Assembly: GCF_900188295.1 (NCBI RefSeq)
Contig: NZ_FZNM01000001.1
Coordinates: 434,001 to 498,000, forward strand
DNA from: Paracoccus sediminis
GTDB taxonomy: Bacteria; Pseudomonadota; Alphaproteobacteria; Rhodobacterales; Rhodobacteraceae
DNA: 64,000 bases
Direction: 5' to 3'
Shown: positions 9,061 through 17,053 of the stretch, in pieces
Numbering within the stretch: position 1 is the first letter of the stretch
Layout: each line of letters starts with the position of its first letter
The notes under the pieces: generated by a model
What the model was told of the DNA's origin: nothing
Seen by the model: the letters and a program-made list of their open reading frames with translations, nothing else
Databases searched by the model: none
Translations under genes and position numbers: made by a program

Positions 9061-10107
9061 TTACAGATCCTCGGACAGCAGCAGCCGTTGCAGGCCCACC
9101 CAGGCCCCGGCGGCGATGGCCAGCAGCGTGACCGGCCCCGACCATGCCAGCAGGGCGGTGGCGGTCAGTCCCTGCCCGATGGTGCAGCCCATGGCGATCA
9201 CCCCGCCGACCCCCATCAGGATGGCGCCGCCCAACTGGCGGCCCAGTTCGCGCGGATCGTCGCAGGCCTCCCACCGGAAACTGCGCCGCCACAGCGACCC
9301 CATGATGGCGCCGGCCAGCGTGCCGAACACCAGACCGACCGAGAATGACGGCTGCGTGCCCGTGGCCGTCATCAGATAAAGGATCGTCCGCCCGACCGGC
9401 GCGGTAAAGGACGGACCCTCGACGGGAACGGCGTCCATGCTGGTTTCGGCAATCCGAAACGTGCCGATCAAGGCCAGCACGACCGAAAGCCCGACGCCTG
9501 CGGCGCAGATCACCGTCAGGGGCGACTGGCGCACCCGAGGATGGCGGATCCCCGCCGCGACCAGCCCCAGCCCCAGGGCGGCGGCCAGCCAGGCGGGATC
9601 AAGCCCCGTCAGCGCCGACAGCGCCTCGCCGATGCCGGCCCGCCCTGACTGTTCGGTCTGCGGAAAGACGAAAGCCCGCACGGGCGCCAGCGGCCCTGCC
9701 AGCGTGGCATAGGTGGCGATCCCCAACACCACCACGATCAGGATCGAGCGGATGTCCCCGTCGCCCGCACGCACAAGGGCGCCAAAGCCGCAATTCCCCG
9801 CCATCGCCATGCCGTAGCCGAACACCAGCCCGCCCGCGATGCTGGCCACAGGATTCCAGGCGATGCTGTGATACAGGCTGCGGCCGATGTCGATCAGGTC
9901 CCAGGCATCCGCCAGGGCGACGGACAGGACGGCGACGCCCAACGCCAGGCTCCAGATATGGATGCGGCGGAAATCGCCCTCGATCAGCGCCGTTTCAAGC
10001 GCGCCCAGCGTGCAGAAATCGCCCAGCCGCGCGCACAGGCCCAGAAGAACGCCGACGCCCAGTCCGACGCCTCCGGCCAGCAACCCCGCTGCGATGTCCG
10101 CTGTCAT
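9061..10107 (-). CDS. soxT: YeeE/YedE-family sulfur transporter (SoxT-like)
   Basis: Full-length YeeE/YedE membrane protein of 348 residues with about nine helices. Two characteristic pore motifs are present: AGNCGFGALVRAGDG in the first half and AMGCTIGQGLTATALL in the second, both carrying the conserved cysteine. Relatives transport thiosulfate or related sulfur species. It sits immediately downstream of the SoxR-type repressor on the same strand (11-base gap), the position of soxT in alphaproteobacterial sox loci. Start at 10107 begins MTADIAAGLLAGG. The transported compound is inferred, not shown. Confidence 0.8.
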   Translation of the reverse strand: MTADIAAGLLAGGVGLGVGVLLGLCARLGDFCTLGALETALIEGDFRRIHIWSLALGVAVLSVALADAWDLIDIGRSLYHSIAWNPVASIAGGLVFGYGMAMAGNCGFGALVRAGDGDIRSILIVVVLGIATYATLAGPLAPVRAFVFPQTEQSGRAGIGEALSALTGLDPAWLAAALGLGLVAAGIRHPRVRQSPLTVICAAGVGLSVVLALIGTFRIAETSMDAVPVEGPSFTAPVGRTILYLMTATGTQPSFSVGLVFGTLAGAIMGSLWRRSFRWEACDDPRELGRQLGGAILMGVGGVIAMGCTIGQGLTATALLAWSGPVTLLAIAAGAWVGLQRLLLSEDL

Positions 10108-10118
10108 GGCCGCGCCCG

Positions 10119-10523
10119 TCAGGAACCCGGTCGATCGTCGTTGCCGAAGATCCGCGCATAGCAGATCAGCAATTCGCCGATGCGCGGATCCCTGAGCGAA
10201 TAGAAGATCGTCTTGCCGTCCCGGCGCGCGGTGACCAGTCCCTCGATCCGCAGGCGCGCAAGCTGCTGGCTGACCGCCGACTGCCGGGCGTCCAGCATCC
10301 CTTCCAGTTCGCCGACGCTTCTGGGGCCTTGGGCCAGGTGGCACAGGATCAGCAGCCGCCCCTCGTGGCCAAGGGTTTTGAACGTGTTGGCGGCCTCCTC
10401 GATCGCGGCCGAACGCGCGGCGGAATCCGCCTGCGCGGCGGCCGGGGCCGGCATCGCGGCGTCGGCCCGGCCGAACAGCAATATTCCCAGGCCAAAGCGC
10501 GCGATGCCATCCGATCCGGTCAT
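10119..10523 (-). CDS. soxR: ArsR-family sulfur-responsive repressor SoxR
   Basis: Winged-helix repressor of 134 residues. It has two cysteines, C61 in LLILCHLAQG and C121 in ELLICYARIFG, in the positions used by the SoxR/SqrR/BigR subgroup. That subgroup senses persulfide or polysulfide by forming a sulfur bridge. The recognition helix region is ARQSAVSQQLARLR. The start at 10523 has a ribosome binding site (AAAGGA six bases upstream); a later ATG at 10454 would remove a low-complexity leader. It is divergent from soxX, with a perfect palindrome between them, and co-oriented with soxT. It probably represses both directions until sulfur substrate appears. Confidence 0.86.
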   Translation of the reverse strand: MTGSDGIARFGLGILLFGRADAAMPAPAAAQADSAARSAAIEEAANTFKTLGHEGRLLILCHLAQGPRSVGELEGMLDARQSAVSQQLARLRIEGLVTARRDGKTIFYSLRDPRIGELLICYARIFGNDDRPGS

Positions 10524-10570
10524 GAGTGTCCTTTCGTGCTGCGCGGCCTGTCCGGTCGATGGGCCATCAA

Positions 10571-10590
10571 ATATTCACTTATTGCAATAT
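10571..10590. promoter_or_regulatory. candidate SoxR operator between soxR and soxX
   Basis: An AT-rich island contains the perfect 10-bp palindrome TATTGCAATA (10580-10589) inside a longer imperfect dyad with outer ATATT arms. ATTC at 10573-10576 followed eight bases later by CAAT resembles the ATTC-N8-GAAT pattern I recall for SqrR. A possible soxX promoter TTGCTT-N16-TAGAGT (10596-10601, 10618-10623) lies just downstream, so a bound repressor would sit at its upstream edge. Confidence 0.55.
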
Positions 10591-10676
10591 AAGCATTGCT
10601 TCCGGGATCAAAGACCCTAGAGTGATCCGTGCGTGAGTCGCAAGAGTCCGGCTTTCGCGCCTTTGGGGGAGGGCAG

Positions 10677-11156
10677 ATGCAGAATATCCTGATTCTCGCG
10701 GCCTTGGCGGCCAGCCTTGGCGTTGCGGCCATGGCCGAAACCGTGCCGAACGCCATATCCTGGGCCGAAGACGGATCGATCCCGGAATCGCTGACGGGCA
10801 CGGCCGGAAACCCCGACGAGGGCAGGGTCGTCATGACGACGAACGCCTTGGGCAATTGCGTCGCCTGCCATGCCATCGCGGCGATGCCCGACGTCCCGTT
10901 CCAGGGCAACATCGCCCCGCAGCTTGACGGGGCCGCGGACCGCTGGACCGAGGCGCAACTGCGCGGGATCGTGGTCGATGCGAAGCGCACCTTCCCGGAA
11001 TCCTTCATGCCCGGCATGTACAAGGTGGGACCGTTCATCCGGCCGGGCGTGGCCTACACGGCCAAGCCGCCCGAGAAGCCCGAAGACATCAGGCCGATCC
11101 TGTCGGCCCGGCAGGTCGAGGATGTCGTCGCCTATCTGATGACGCTCAGCGAATGA
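10677..11156 (+). CDS. soxX: sulfur-oxidation monoheme cytochrome SoxX
   Basis: Small subunit of the periplasmic SoxXA cytochrome that couples thiosulfate oxidatively to SoxY. 159 residues with a signal peptide cleaved near AMAE. A single CxxCH heme site is in GNCVACHAIAAMP, and the Met ligand candidate is in SFMPGMYKVG, both typical. Start 10677 has a strong GGGGGAGGG ribosome binding site; an in-frame ATG 48 bases upstream lacks one. It is the first gene of the soxXYZABCD operon, divergent from soxR. Confidence 0.95.
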   Translation: MQNILILAALAASLGVAAMAETVPNAISWAEDGSIPESLTGTAGNPDEGRVVMTTNALGNCVACHAIAAMPDVPFQGNIAPQLDGAADRWTEAQLRGIVVDAKRTFPESFMPGMYKVGPFIRPGVAYTAKPPEKPEDIRPILSARQVEDVVAYLMTLSE

Positions 11157-11209
11157 ACCAGGGGCGCCCCGGATGGCGCCCCGATCGCGACAGGAAAAGG
11201 AAGAAGATC

Positions 11210-11656
11210 ATGCTCATTTCACGACGCGGGGTGTTGGCGGCAAGTGCGGGACTGGCCGCGCTTGGACTGCTGCCCATTGCCGTGCGGGCTCAGGATGCGG
11301 CCGCGGCGCCGGCCATGACCGCAGACGACATGATCGCCGAATTCACAGGCGGCGCCGCTGTCGCCGACGGGGATGGCGTAACCCTGACCGCGCCCGAAAT
11401 CGCCGAAAACGGCAACACCGTGCCCATTTCGGTCGATGCGCCCGGCGCGTCCGAAATCCTGGTGCTGGCCCTGGAAAACCCCACCCCCGGCGTGGCCAGG
11501 TTCACCTTCGGCCCGCTTGCCGCAAGCCAGGCGGCCGCGACGCGCATCCGCCTTGCCAAAACCCAGGATGTCGTCGCGATCGCCAAACTGGCGGATGGCA
11601 GCTTCGTGCGCACGGCGTCCAACGTGAAAGTCACCATCGGCGGTTGCGGCGGCTGA
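11210..11656 (+). CDS. soxY: sulfur-carrier protein SoxY
   Basis: Substrate-carrying subunit of the SoxYZ complex. Thiosulfate and its products are bound covalently to the cysteine of the flexible C-terminal GGCGG arm, which is present here as IGGCGG at the very end. 148 residues. A twin-arginine leader (MLISRRGVLAASAGLAALG) indicates Tat export in complex with SoxZ, which lacks its own leader. The ribosome binding site AGGAAGAAG precedes the ATG at 11210. Confidence 0.96.
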   Translation: MLISRRGVLAASAGLAALGLLPIAVRAQDAAAAPAMTADDMIAEFTGGAAVADGDGVTLTAPEIAENGNTVPISVDAPGASEILVLALENPTPGVARFTFGPLAASQAAATRIRLAKTQDVVAIAKLADGSFVRTASNVKVTIGGCGG

Positions 11657-11678
11657 TTCAGGCAAAGGGAACAGTACC

Positions 11679-12008
11679 ATGGCAGAAAACGTCAAACCGC
11701 GCGTCCGCGTCCCCAAGACCGCATCCAGGGACGAGGTCATCACAATCAAGACGCTGATCTCGCATCCGATGGAATCGGGGCAGCGCAAGGACAAGGATGG
11801 CAATACCGTCCCGCGTTCGATCATCAACCGCTTCACGGCCGAATTCAACGGGCAGCTGGTGGTCGATACCAGGCTGGAGCCGGCGATCAGCACCAACCCC
11901 TATCTGGAATTCGACGCCAGGGTGCCGGAAACCGGGGAATTCAAGTTCACATGGTATGACGACGACGGCTCTGTCTACGAGAATGTCCAGAAGGTCGACG
12001 TGTCCTGA
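11679..12008 (+). CDS. soxZ: SoxYZ partner protein SoxZ
   Basis: Immunoglobulin-like partner of SoxY, 109 residues. No signal peptide, consistent with piggy-back Tat export with SoxY. Conserved stretches include VITIKTLISHPMESGQR near the N-terminus and FKFTWYDDDGSVYENV near the C-terminus. It lies 22 bases after soxY, in the usual YZ order. Confidence 0.95.
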   Translation: MAENVKPRVRVPKTASRDEVITIKTLISHPMESGQRKDKDGNTVPRSIINRFTAEFNGQLVVDTRLEPAISTNPYLEFDARVPETGEFKFTWYDDDGSVYENVQKVDVS

Positions 12009-12089
12009 ACATCAGGGCATCCAGCCAGTCCTGACCGCGACCATGCAGGATGGCGCGGCATGACATCGCCAAAGGGGGAAGACGGCATT

Positions 12090-12953
12090 ATGAAGCGGCA
12101 ACACAGGGCGACGGCCGTGGCGGCTGTTGCGGCGATGCTGGCCATGGGCGCGGCGCAGGCCGAGCCGGCCAAGGACGACGAACTGACCATCAACGGCGAG
12201 GAAACGCTGGCGACCCAGGCGCCTGCGCCCGATCACCTGCAAGGGGCCTTGGGCGACACGGTCTATTCGGGCTGGCTGTTCCGCGACCCCGACACGCGCG
12301 CCATGCAGAAGGACGACTTTGACAATCCGATGTTCCTGTTCGTGGATGCCGGGATCGAGGCCTGGAACACCCCCGACGGCACCGAGGGCAAGTCCTGCGC
12401 GGATTGCCACAACGCCATCGAGGACAGCATGAAGGGCCTGCGCGCCGCGCTGCCCAAGGTGACGGAAAAGGGCGAGTTGTGGTCGCTGGAAAACTTTGTC
12501 AACGACTGCCGCACCAACCGCATGGGCGCCGAGGCCTGGGGCTGGAACAGCCAGGAGATGAAGAACATGACCACGGCCATCGGGTTGCAGTCGCGCGGGA
12601 TGCCTGTCGCCGTGGCCATCGACGGCGAGGCCGCGCCCTTCTGGGAAAAGGGCAAGGAGATGTACTACACCCGGTACGGCCAACTCGAGATGTCCTGCGC
12701 GAATTGCCACGAGGACAATTTCGGCAACTATATCCGGTCGGACCATCTCAGCCAGGGGCAGATCAACGGTTTTCCGCTGTACCGGCTGAAGGATCAGGGC
12801 GCGGTATCGACCCACCAGCGTTTCGTGGGCTGCATGCGCGATACGCGCGGCGTGCCGTTCGAGGCCGGCAGCCAGGAATTCCGCGAACTGGAACTGTATG
12901 TCGCCTCTCGCGGACTGGGGATGCCTGTGGAAACGCCAGCCGTCCGGCACTGA
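12090..12953 (+). CDS. soxA: diheme cytochrome SoxA
   Basis: Catalytic subunit of SoxXA, 287 residues, exported by a signal peptide ending at AQAEP. Two heme sites are visible: CADCH near residue 108 and CANCH near residue 205. The conserved FVGCMRDTRG near residue 250 supplies the heme-ligand cysteine that is a persulfide in studied SoxA proteins. Start chosen at 12090 (MKRQHRATA), the first residue of a normal signal peptide; an upstream ATG at 12060 would put acidic residues in front of it. Confidence 0.95.
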   Translation: MKRQHRATAVAAVAAMLAMGAAQAEPAKDDELTINGEETLATQAPAPDHLQGALGDTVYSGWLFRDPDTRAMQKDDFDNPMFLFVDAGIEAWNTPDGTEGKSCADCHNAIEDSMKGLRAALPKVTEKGELWSLENFVNDCRTNRMGAEAWGWNSQEMKNMTTAIGLQSRGMPVAVAIDGEAAPFWEKGKEMYYTRYGQLEMSCANCHEDNFGNYIRSDHLSQGQINGFPLYRLKDQGAVSTHQRFVGCMRDTRGVPFEAGSQEFRELELYVASRGLGMPVETPAVRH

Positions 12954-12978
12954 AGCGACCGCGCGCCCCGGCGGATCA

Positions 12979-12998
12979 TTGCACCTAAAAATGTGCAA
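12979..12998. promoter_or_regulatory. hairpin or dyad between soxA and soxB
   Basis: TTGCAC and GTGCAA form a perfect 6-bp inverted repeat around the 8-base spacer CTAAAAAT, in an AT-rich patch just after soxA. It lies about 25 bases before the soxB start. It could be an RNA processing or stability element, or an operator for an internal promoter. No terminator T-run follows. Confidence 0.4.
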
Positions 12999-13022
12999 AT
13001 ATATGAATATGATGAGGTGATT

Positions 13023-14714
13023 GTGACGTCGCGCAGGGAATTTCTTCAGGCCGGTCTGGCCACATCGGCGATCCTTGCCGGGCTGGGCCTGTCGAACTGG
13101 TCGCGCGCCATGGCGCAGCAGTCCCTGACGCAGGACCAGTTGCTGCAATTTGACGATTTCGGCAACCTGACGCTGATCCATGTCACGGATTCCCATGCCC
13201 ATCTGCGGCCGGTCTGGTTCCGCGAGCCCGACACCAACATCGGCGTCGGAGAGGCGGCGGGCCGCGTTCCGCATGTCGTGGGCGAAACCTTTCAGACGAT
13301 GTTCGGCATCGCACCGGGCAGCCCCCAAGCCTATGCCCTGACCTATCCTGACTTCGAATCCCTTGCGCGCAGCTATGGCCGCATGGGCGGGTTCGACCGC
13401 ATTGCCACGGTGGTCAAGGCGATCCGCGCCGCCCGTCCCGATTCCATCCTGCTGGACGGCGGCGACACCTGGCACGGCAGCTATACCAGCCTCAAGACCA
13501 TGGGCGAGGACATGGTGCTCGTCCAGAACCTGCTGGGCGTCGAGGCGATGTCGAGCCATTGGGAATTCACCTTCGGCACCACCCGCGTCCGGGAACTGAT
13601 CGAGAAGTGCAATTTCCCGTTCCTTGGCGCGAACATCTATGACGTGGAATGGGACGAACCCGCCTTCGAACCCTACAGGATCATCCAGAAGGGCGACCTG
13701 GCCGTCGGCGTGATCGGGCAGGCCTTCCCCTATCTGCCCATCGCCAACCCGAAATGGATGTTCCCCGAATACAGCTTCGGCATTCGTGAAGAACGGATGC
13801 AGGAAGTCGTCGATGATCTGCGCGGCCAGAACGTCGATCTGGTCGTCTGCCTGTCGCACAACGGCTTTGACGTCGATCACAAGATGGCCGGCCGGGTCAA
13901 GGGCATCGACGTGATCCTGTCGGGGCACACCCATGACGCGGTTCCCGAGCCGGTGCTGGTAGGCGAGACGATCATCATCGCGTCCGGCAGCCATGGGAAA
14001 TTCGTCAGCCGCGTCGATCTGGACGTGCAGGGCGGCCGAATGGCGGGGTTCCGTCACAAGCTGATCCCGATCTTCTCGGACGTGATCCAGCCCGACCCCG
14101 AGATGGCGGCCCTGATCGACGATATCCGCGCGCCCTTCACGGCGGATCTGGAAGCCGTGATCGGCCAGACCGACCACCTGCTGTATCGCCGCGGCAATTT
14201 CAACGGCACCTGGGACGACCTGATCTGCCGCGCCATCCTGGAGGAACGCGACGCCGAGATCGCGCTGTCGCCCGGAGTCCGCTGGGGCGCCTCGGTCCTG
14301 CCGGGCGACATCACGCGAGAGGACATCCATTCCGTCACGTCCATGACCTATGGCCAGTGCTACCGCACGGAAATGACCGGCGAGACGCTGAAAACGGTCA
14401 TGGAGGACGTGGCCGACAACATCTTCAATCCCGACCCCTATTACCAGCAGGGCGGCGACATGGTGCGCGTGGGCGGCCTTGCCTATGCCATAGATCCGAC
14501 CGCCCCGATGGGCAGCCGCATCACGGACCTGCGGCTGATTGCCGACGACAGCGCGATCGACCCCTCCCGCAGCTATGTTGTCGGCGGCTGGGCCTCGATC
14601 AACGAAGGCACCGACGGGCCGCAGATCTGGGACGTGGTCGAGGATCACATCCGCACGACCGGCGGGGCAAGACAGGATGCGCCCGTTTCGAACATCACCG
14701 TCAAGGGACTATGA
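13023..14714 (+). CDS. soxB: thiosulfohydrolase SoxB
   Basis: Di-manganese 5'-nucleotidase-fold enzyme that hydrolyses the terminal sulfone from SoxY-bound thiosulfate as sulfate. 563 residues. Metal motifs: LIHVTDSHAHLRP, LLDGGDTWHGSY, CLSHNGFD and LSGHTHDA. The N-terminus VTSRREFLQAGL is a twin-arginine leader. I chose GTG at 13023 because GAGGTG lies directly ahead and the Tat motif then falls at the N-terminus. An in-frame ATG at 12993 would add ten acidic/aromatic residues before it. It ends 14 bases before soxC. Confidence 0.95.
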   Translation: MTSRREFLQAGLATSAILAGLGLSNWSRAMAQQSLTQDQLLQFDDFGNLTLIHVTDSHAHLRPVWFREPDTNIGVGEAAGRVPHVVGETFQTMFGIAPGSPQAYALTYPDFESLARSYGRMGGFDRIATVVKAIRAARPDSILLDGGDTWHGSYTSLKTMGEDMVLVQNLLGVEAMSSHWEFTFGTTRVRELIEKCNFPFLGANIYDVEWDEPAFEPYRIIQKGDLAVGVIGQAFPYLPIANPKWMFPEYSFGIREERMQEVVDDLRGQNVDLVVCLSHNGFDVDHKMAGRVKGIDVILSGHTHDAVPEPVLVGETIIIASGSHGKFVSRVDLDVQGGRMAGFRHKLIPIFSDVIQPDPEMAALIDDIRAPFTADLEAVIGQTDHLLYRRGNFNGTWDDLICRAILEERDAEIALSPGVRWGASVLPGDITREDIHSVTSMTYGQCYRTEMTGETLKTVMEDVADNIFNPDPYYQQGGDMVRVGGLAYAIDPTAPMGSRITDLRLIADDSAIDPSRSYVVGGWASINEGTDGPQIWDVVEDHIRTTGGARQDAPVSNITVKGL

Positions 14715-14728
14715 AGGAGGTGGCTCGC

Positions 14729-16000
14729 ATGGACCACAGACCGGGAACAACCAGCCGCAGGGGCTTCATGCGCGCCGGTCTGGCCGCAAGCGTCGCCCTG
14801 CCCGCCGCCGCGTCGATGGCACGCGGGCAGGGCACGCCCGATCCGCTGATTACCGAGGTTCAGGACTGGGCGCGCTACAGCGGCGACGGCGTGGACGCCA
14901 CGCCCTATGGCCTGCCCATCCAGTTCGAATCCGACGTGATCCGCCGCAACGTGTCATGGCTGACCGCGGACACGATCAGTTCGATCAACTTCACGCCGAT
15001 CCACCAGCTGGACGGCACGATCACCCCGGCGGGCTGCGCCTTCGAACGCCATCATTCCGGCGCCATCGAACTGGCCAAGCCCGACTACCGGCTGATGGTC
15101 AACGGGCTGGTGGATCGCGAACTGGTCTTCACCTATGCGGATCTGGAACGGTTCCCGCGCCGCCAAGGCGTCTATTTCTGTGAATGCGCGGCCAATACCG
15201 GCATGGAATGGGCCGGCGCGCAATTGAACGGATCGCAGTTCACCCATGGCATGATCCACAACATGGAATATGTCGGGGTGCCGCTGAAAACCCTGCTGGC
15301 CGAGGCGGGCGTCAAGCCCGAGGGCCGGTGGATTTATGTCGAAGGCGCCGATGCTTCGTCGAACGGCCGTTCGATCCCGCTGGAAAAGGCTATGGACGAC
15401 GTGATGGTCGCCTTCAAGGCCAATGGCGAGGCGCTGCGCAAGGAACACGGCTATCCCGCGCGCCTGGTCGTGCCCGGATGGGAAGGCAACCTGTGGGTCA
15501 AATGGCTGCGCCGCATCGAGGTGACGGCCGGTCCCGTCGAAAGCCGCGAGGAGACGTCGAAATACACCGACACGCTGGCCAACGGCGTTTCGCGCAAATG
15601 GACCTGGGTGATGGACGCGAAATCGGTCGTGACCGCGCCCAGTCCGCAGGTCGGCATCACGCACGGTCCCGGCCCGCTAGTCATCACCGGGCTGGCCTGG
15701 TCGGGCCGGGGGACGATCACGCGGGTCGATGTGTCGGTGGACGGCGGCAGGAACTGGACCACGGCGCGGCTGGCCCAGCCGGGCGTGCCGATGGCCATGA
15801 CCCGGTTCTACCTGGACCACCTCTGGGACGGCGAGGAGATGCTGTTGCAATCGCGCGCCGTGGACGAGACGGGCTATGTGCAGCCCACCAAGAACGCGCT
15901 GCGCGAGATCCGGGGCGAGAACTCGATCTATCACAACAACGGCATCCAGACCTGGTGGATCAAGAAAGACGGAAGCGCGGAAAATGTCGAAGTTTCGTAA
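14729..16000 (+). CDS. soxC: sulfane dehydrogenase molybdenum subunit SoxC
   Basis: Molybdopterin enzyme of the sulfite-oxidase family, 423 residues. As SoxCD it oxidises the SoxY-bound sulfane sulfur and yields six electrons. The molybdenum-ligand cysteine lies in GVYFCECAANTG, followed by a C-terminal dimerisation domain containing ITRVDVSVDGGRNW. A twin-arginine leader (SRRGFMRAGLAAS) follows the start. ATG 14729 is preceded by AAGGAGGTG. Its 3' end overlaps the soxD start by 17 bases. Presence of soxCD predicts full oxidation of thiosulfate to sulfate without sulfur globules. Confidence 0.95.
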   Translation: MDHRPGTTSRRGFMRAGLAASVALPAAASMARGQGTPDPLITEVQDWARYSGDGVDATPYGLPIQFESDVIRRNVSWLTADTISSINFTPIHQLDGTITPAGCAFERHHSGAIELAKPDYRLMVNGLVDRELVFTYADLERFPRRQGVYFCECAANTGMEWAGAQLNGSQFTHGMIHNMEYVGVPLKTLLAEAGVKPEGRWIYVEGADASSNGRSIPLEKAMDDVMVAFKANGEALRKEHGYPARLVVPGWEGNLWVKWLRRIEVTAGPVESREETSKYTDTLANGVSRKWTWVMDAKSVVTAPSPQVGITHGPGPLVITGLAWSGRGTITRVDVSVDGGRNWTTARLAQPGVPMAMTRFYLDHLWDGEEMLLQSRAVDETGYVQPTKNALREIRGENSIYHNNGIQTWWIKKDGSAENVEVS

Positions 16001-16694
16001 CGCGGCCGCCCTGCTGATCGTCCTGGCTGCCGGATCCGCCGCGGCCGAAACGCAGACCGCCCGCGATTCCGCCTTTGCGGCAGGGCAGCCGCTGGGATTG
16101 GGCCGGGCCGCCCTGCCCGAAGAAATATCGGCCTGGAACCTGGATGTCAGCCCGGACGGCACCGGCCTGCCCGACGGGTCGGGCGACGTGATGACCGGAG
16201 AGGGAATCTATTTGGAACAATGCGCGGCCTGCCATGGCGACTTTGCCGAAGGGCTGGACAACTGGCCGTCGCTGTCGGGTGGGGAAGGCACGCTGGACCG
16301 CGACGACCCGGAAAAGACCATCGGCAGCTTCTGGCCGCATCTTTCGACGGTCTGGGATTACGTGCACCGATCCATGCCCTTTGGCAACGCGCAGGTTCTG
16401 ACGGCCGACGACACCTATGCGATCACCGCGTATCTGCTGTATTCCAATGGCTTGGTCGAAGACGATTTCGTCCTGTCCAGGGACAATTTCGCCGAGGTCC
16501 GGCTGCCCAACGCCGACGGTTTCATCGAGGATGACCGGGCGGAAACCGAATACCCCGCCTTTTCGACCGAGCCGTGCATGGAAAGCTGCAAGGACAGCGT
16601 GGAAATAACCATGCATGCCTCGGTTCTTGACGTGACCCCCGGAAACGAAGGGGATGCGACGGGGGATGCCCCCGTCGAAGCCGCCCTCGACTGA
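15984..16694 (+). CDS. soxD: short monoheme cytochrome SoxD
   Basis: Electron-accepting c-type cytochrome partner of SoxC. 236 residues with a signal peptide ending at SAAAE. Only one heme site is present (LEQCAACHGDFAEG); SoxD of P. pantotrophus is diheme and about 150 residues longer. The N-terminal domain is intact through MPFGNAQVLTADD and the conserved CMESCKDSVEITMHASVLDV. The protein then ends in a short acidic linker where a second cytochrome domain normally follows. No remnant of that domain is recognisable downstream. I recall that the second heme domain was reported dispensable for SoxCD catalysis, so this is probably functional. A terminator-like hairpin and a cupredoxin pseudogene follow. 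Confidence 0.88.
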   Translation: MSKFRNAAALLIVLAAGSAAAETQTARDSAFAAGQPLGLGRAALPEEISAWNLDVSPDGTGLPDGSGDVMTGEGIYLEQCAACHGDFAEGLDNWPSLSGGEGTLDRDDPEKTIGSFWPHLSTVWDYVHRSMPFGNAQVLTADDTYAITAYLLYSNGLVEDDFVLSRDNFAEVRLPNADGFIEDDRAETEYPAFSTEPCMESCKDSVEITMHASVLDVTPGNEGDATGDAPVEAALD

Positions 16695-16712
16695 CAGTCG
16701 GGACCGACAACC

Positions 16713-16735
16713 CCCGGACCCCCAGGCGGTCCGGG
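16713..16735 (+). terminator. hairpin at the end of the sox operon
   Basis: CCCGGACC and GGTCCGGG form a perfect 8-bp stem around a 7-base loop, 18 bases after the soxD stop. There is no T-run. Its position at the end of soxXYZABCD supports a terminator or an mRNA 3'-end stabiliser. Confidence 0.45.
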
Positions 16736-16788
16736 CGCGTTCCAGGGCGGCGCGGGTCGCACCAGTCAGCCACAAGGCACGACGGACG

Positions 16789-17053
16789 ATGAAGCCCTTC
16801 ACTTGCCTTGTCCTGCCGGCGACCCTTGTCTGCGCCGAGCCGGGCGAGATGGTTTTTCGTGCCGACGGGCAAAGGCCACACCGTCGCACCCATCGCCGAC
16901 AGGCTGCCCGAAGGCGTCGGGACGATCAAAGAGCAAGGTGAGTCCAGAATTCATGGTGACCGGGATCCAGCCCAGTCTTTCGCGGCGTCAAGTGCATGGC
17001 GCGTTTCGTCATGGGCCGCCTTTCGCGCAACCCCTGCGCAGGCCTGAATGCCC
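16789..17053 (+). pseudogene. pseudoazurin (blue copper protein) pseudogene, multiply frameshifted
   Basis: No single frame is open, but consecutive pieces in different frames align in order with pseudoazurin. They are: a signal peptide MKPFTCLVLPATLVCAEPGE (16789 onward); FVPTGKGHTVAPIADRLPEG matching the family's FIPTDKGHNV...MIPDG; KSKVSPEFMVTGIQPS matching KSKINENYKVTFTAPG; and RGVKCMARFVMGR matching YGVKCTPHYGMGM. At least three frameshifts separate the pieces, and much of the N-terminal beta-sandwich is missing. Of the four copper ligands the first His (KGH) and the Cys remain, but the second His is Arg. Pseudoazurin is an electron acceptor for periplasmic sulfur and nitrogen-oxide enzymes in Paracoccus, so its loss beside soxD is notable. 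The alignment is from memory of the family sequence. Confidence 0.8.

Noticed and set aside
7209..9131. 640-codon plus-strand frame across soxV, soxS and DUF302
   Set aside because: It crosses three recognisable genes in another frame or strand and itself has no motif.
12993..13022. Upstream ATG start for soxB
   Set aside because: It would put ten acidic/aromatic residues before the twin-arginine leader; the GTG at 13023 has a much better ribosome binding site.
12012..14648. 878-codon open frame on the minus strand across soxA and soxB
   Set aside because: It is antisense to two certain genes with heme and metal motifs; its translation has no recognisable domain.
16695..16788. Remnant of the second SoxD heme domain after the soxD stop
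   Set aside because: I looked for a CxxCH or the GEKVFKKC-like pattern in all three frames and found only a hairpin and then the cupredoxin leader.
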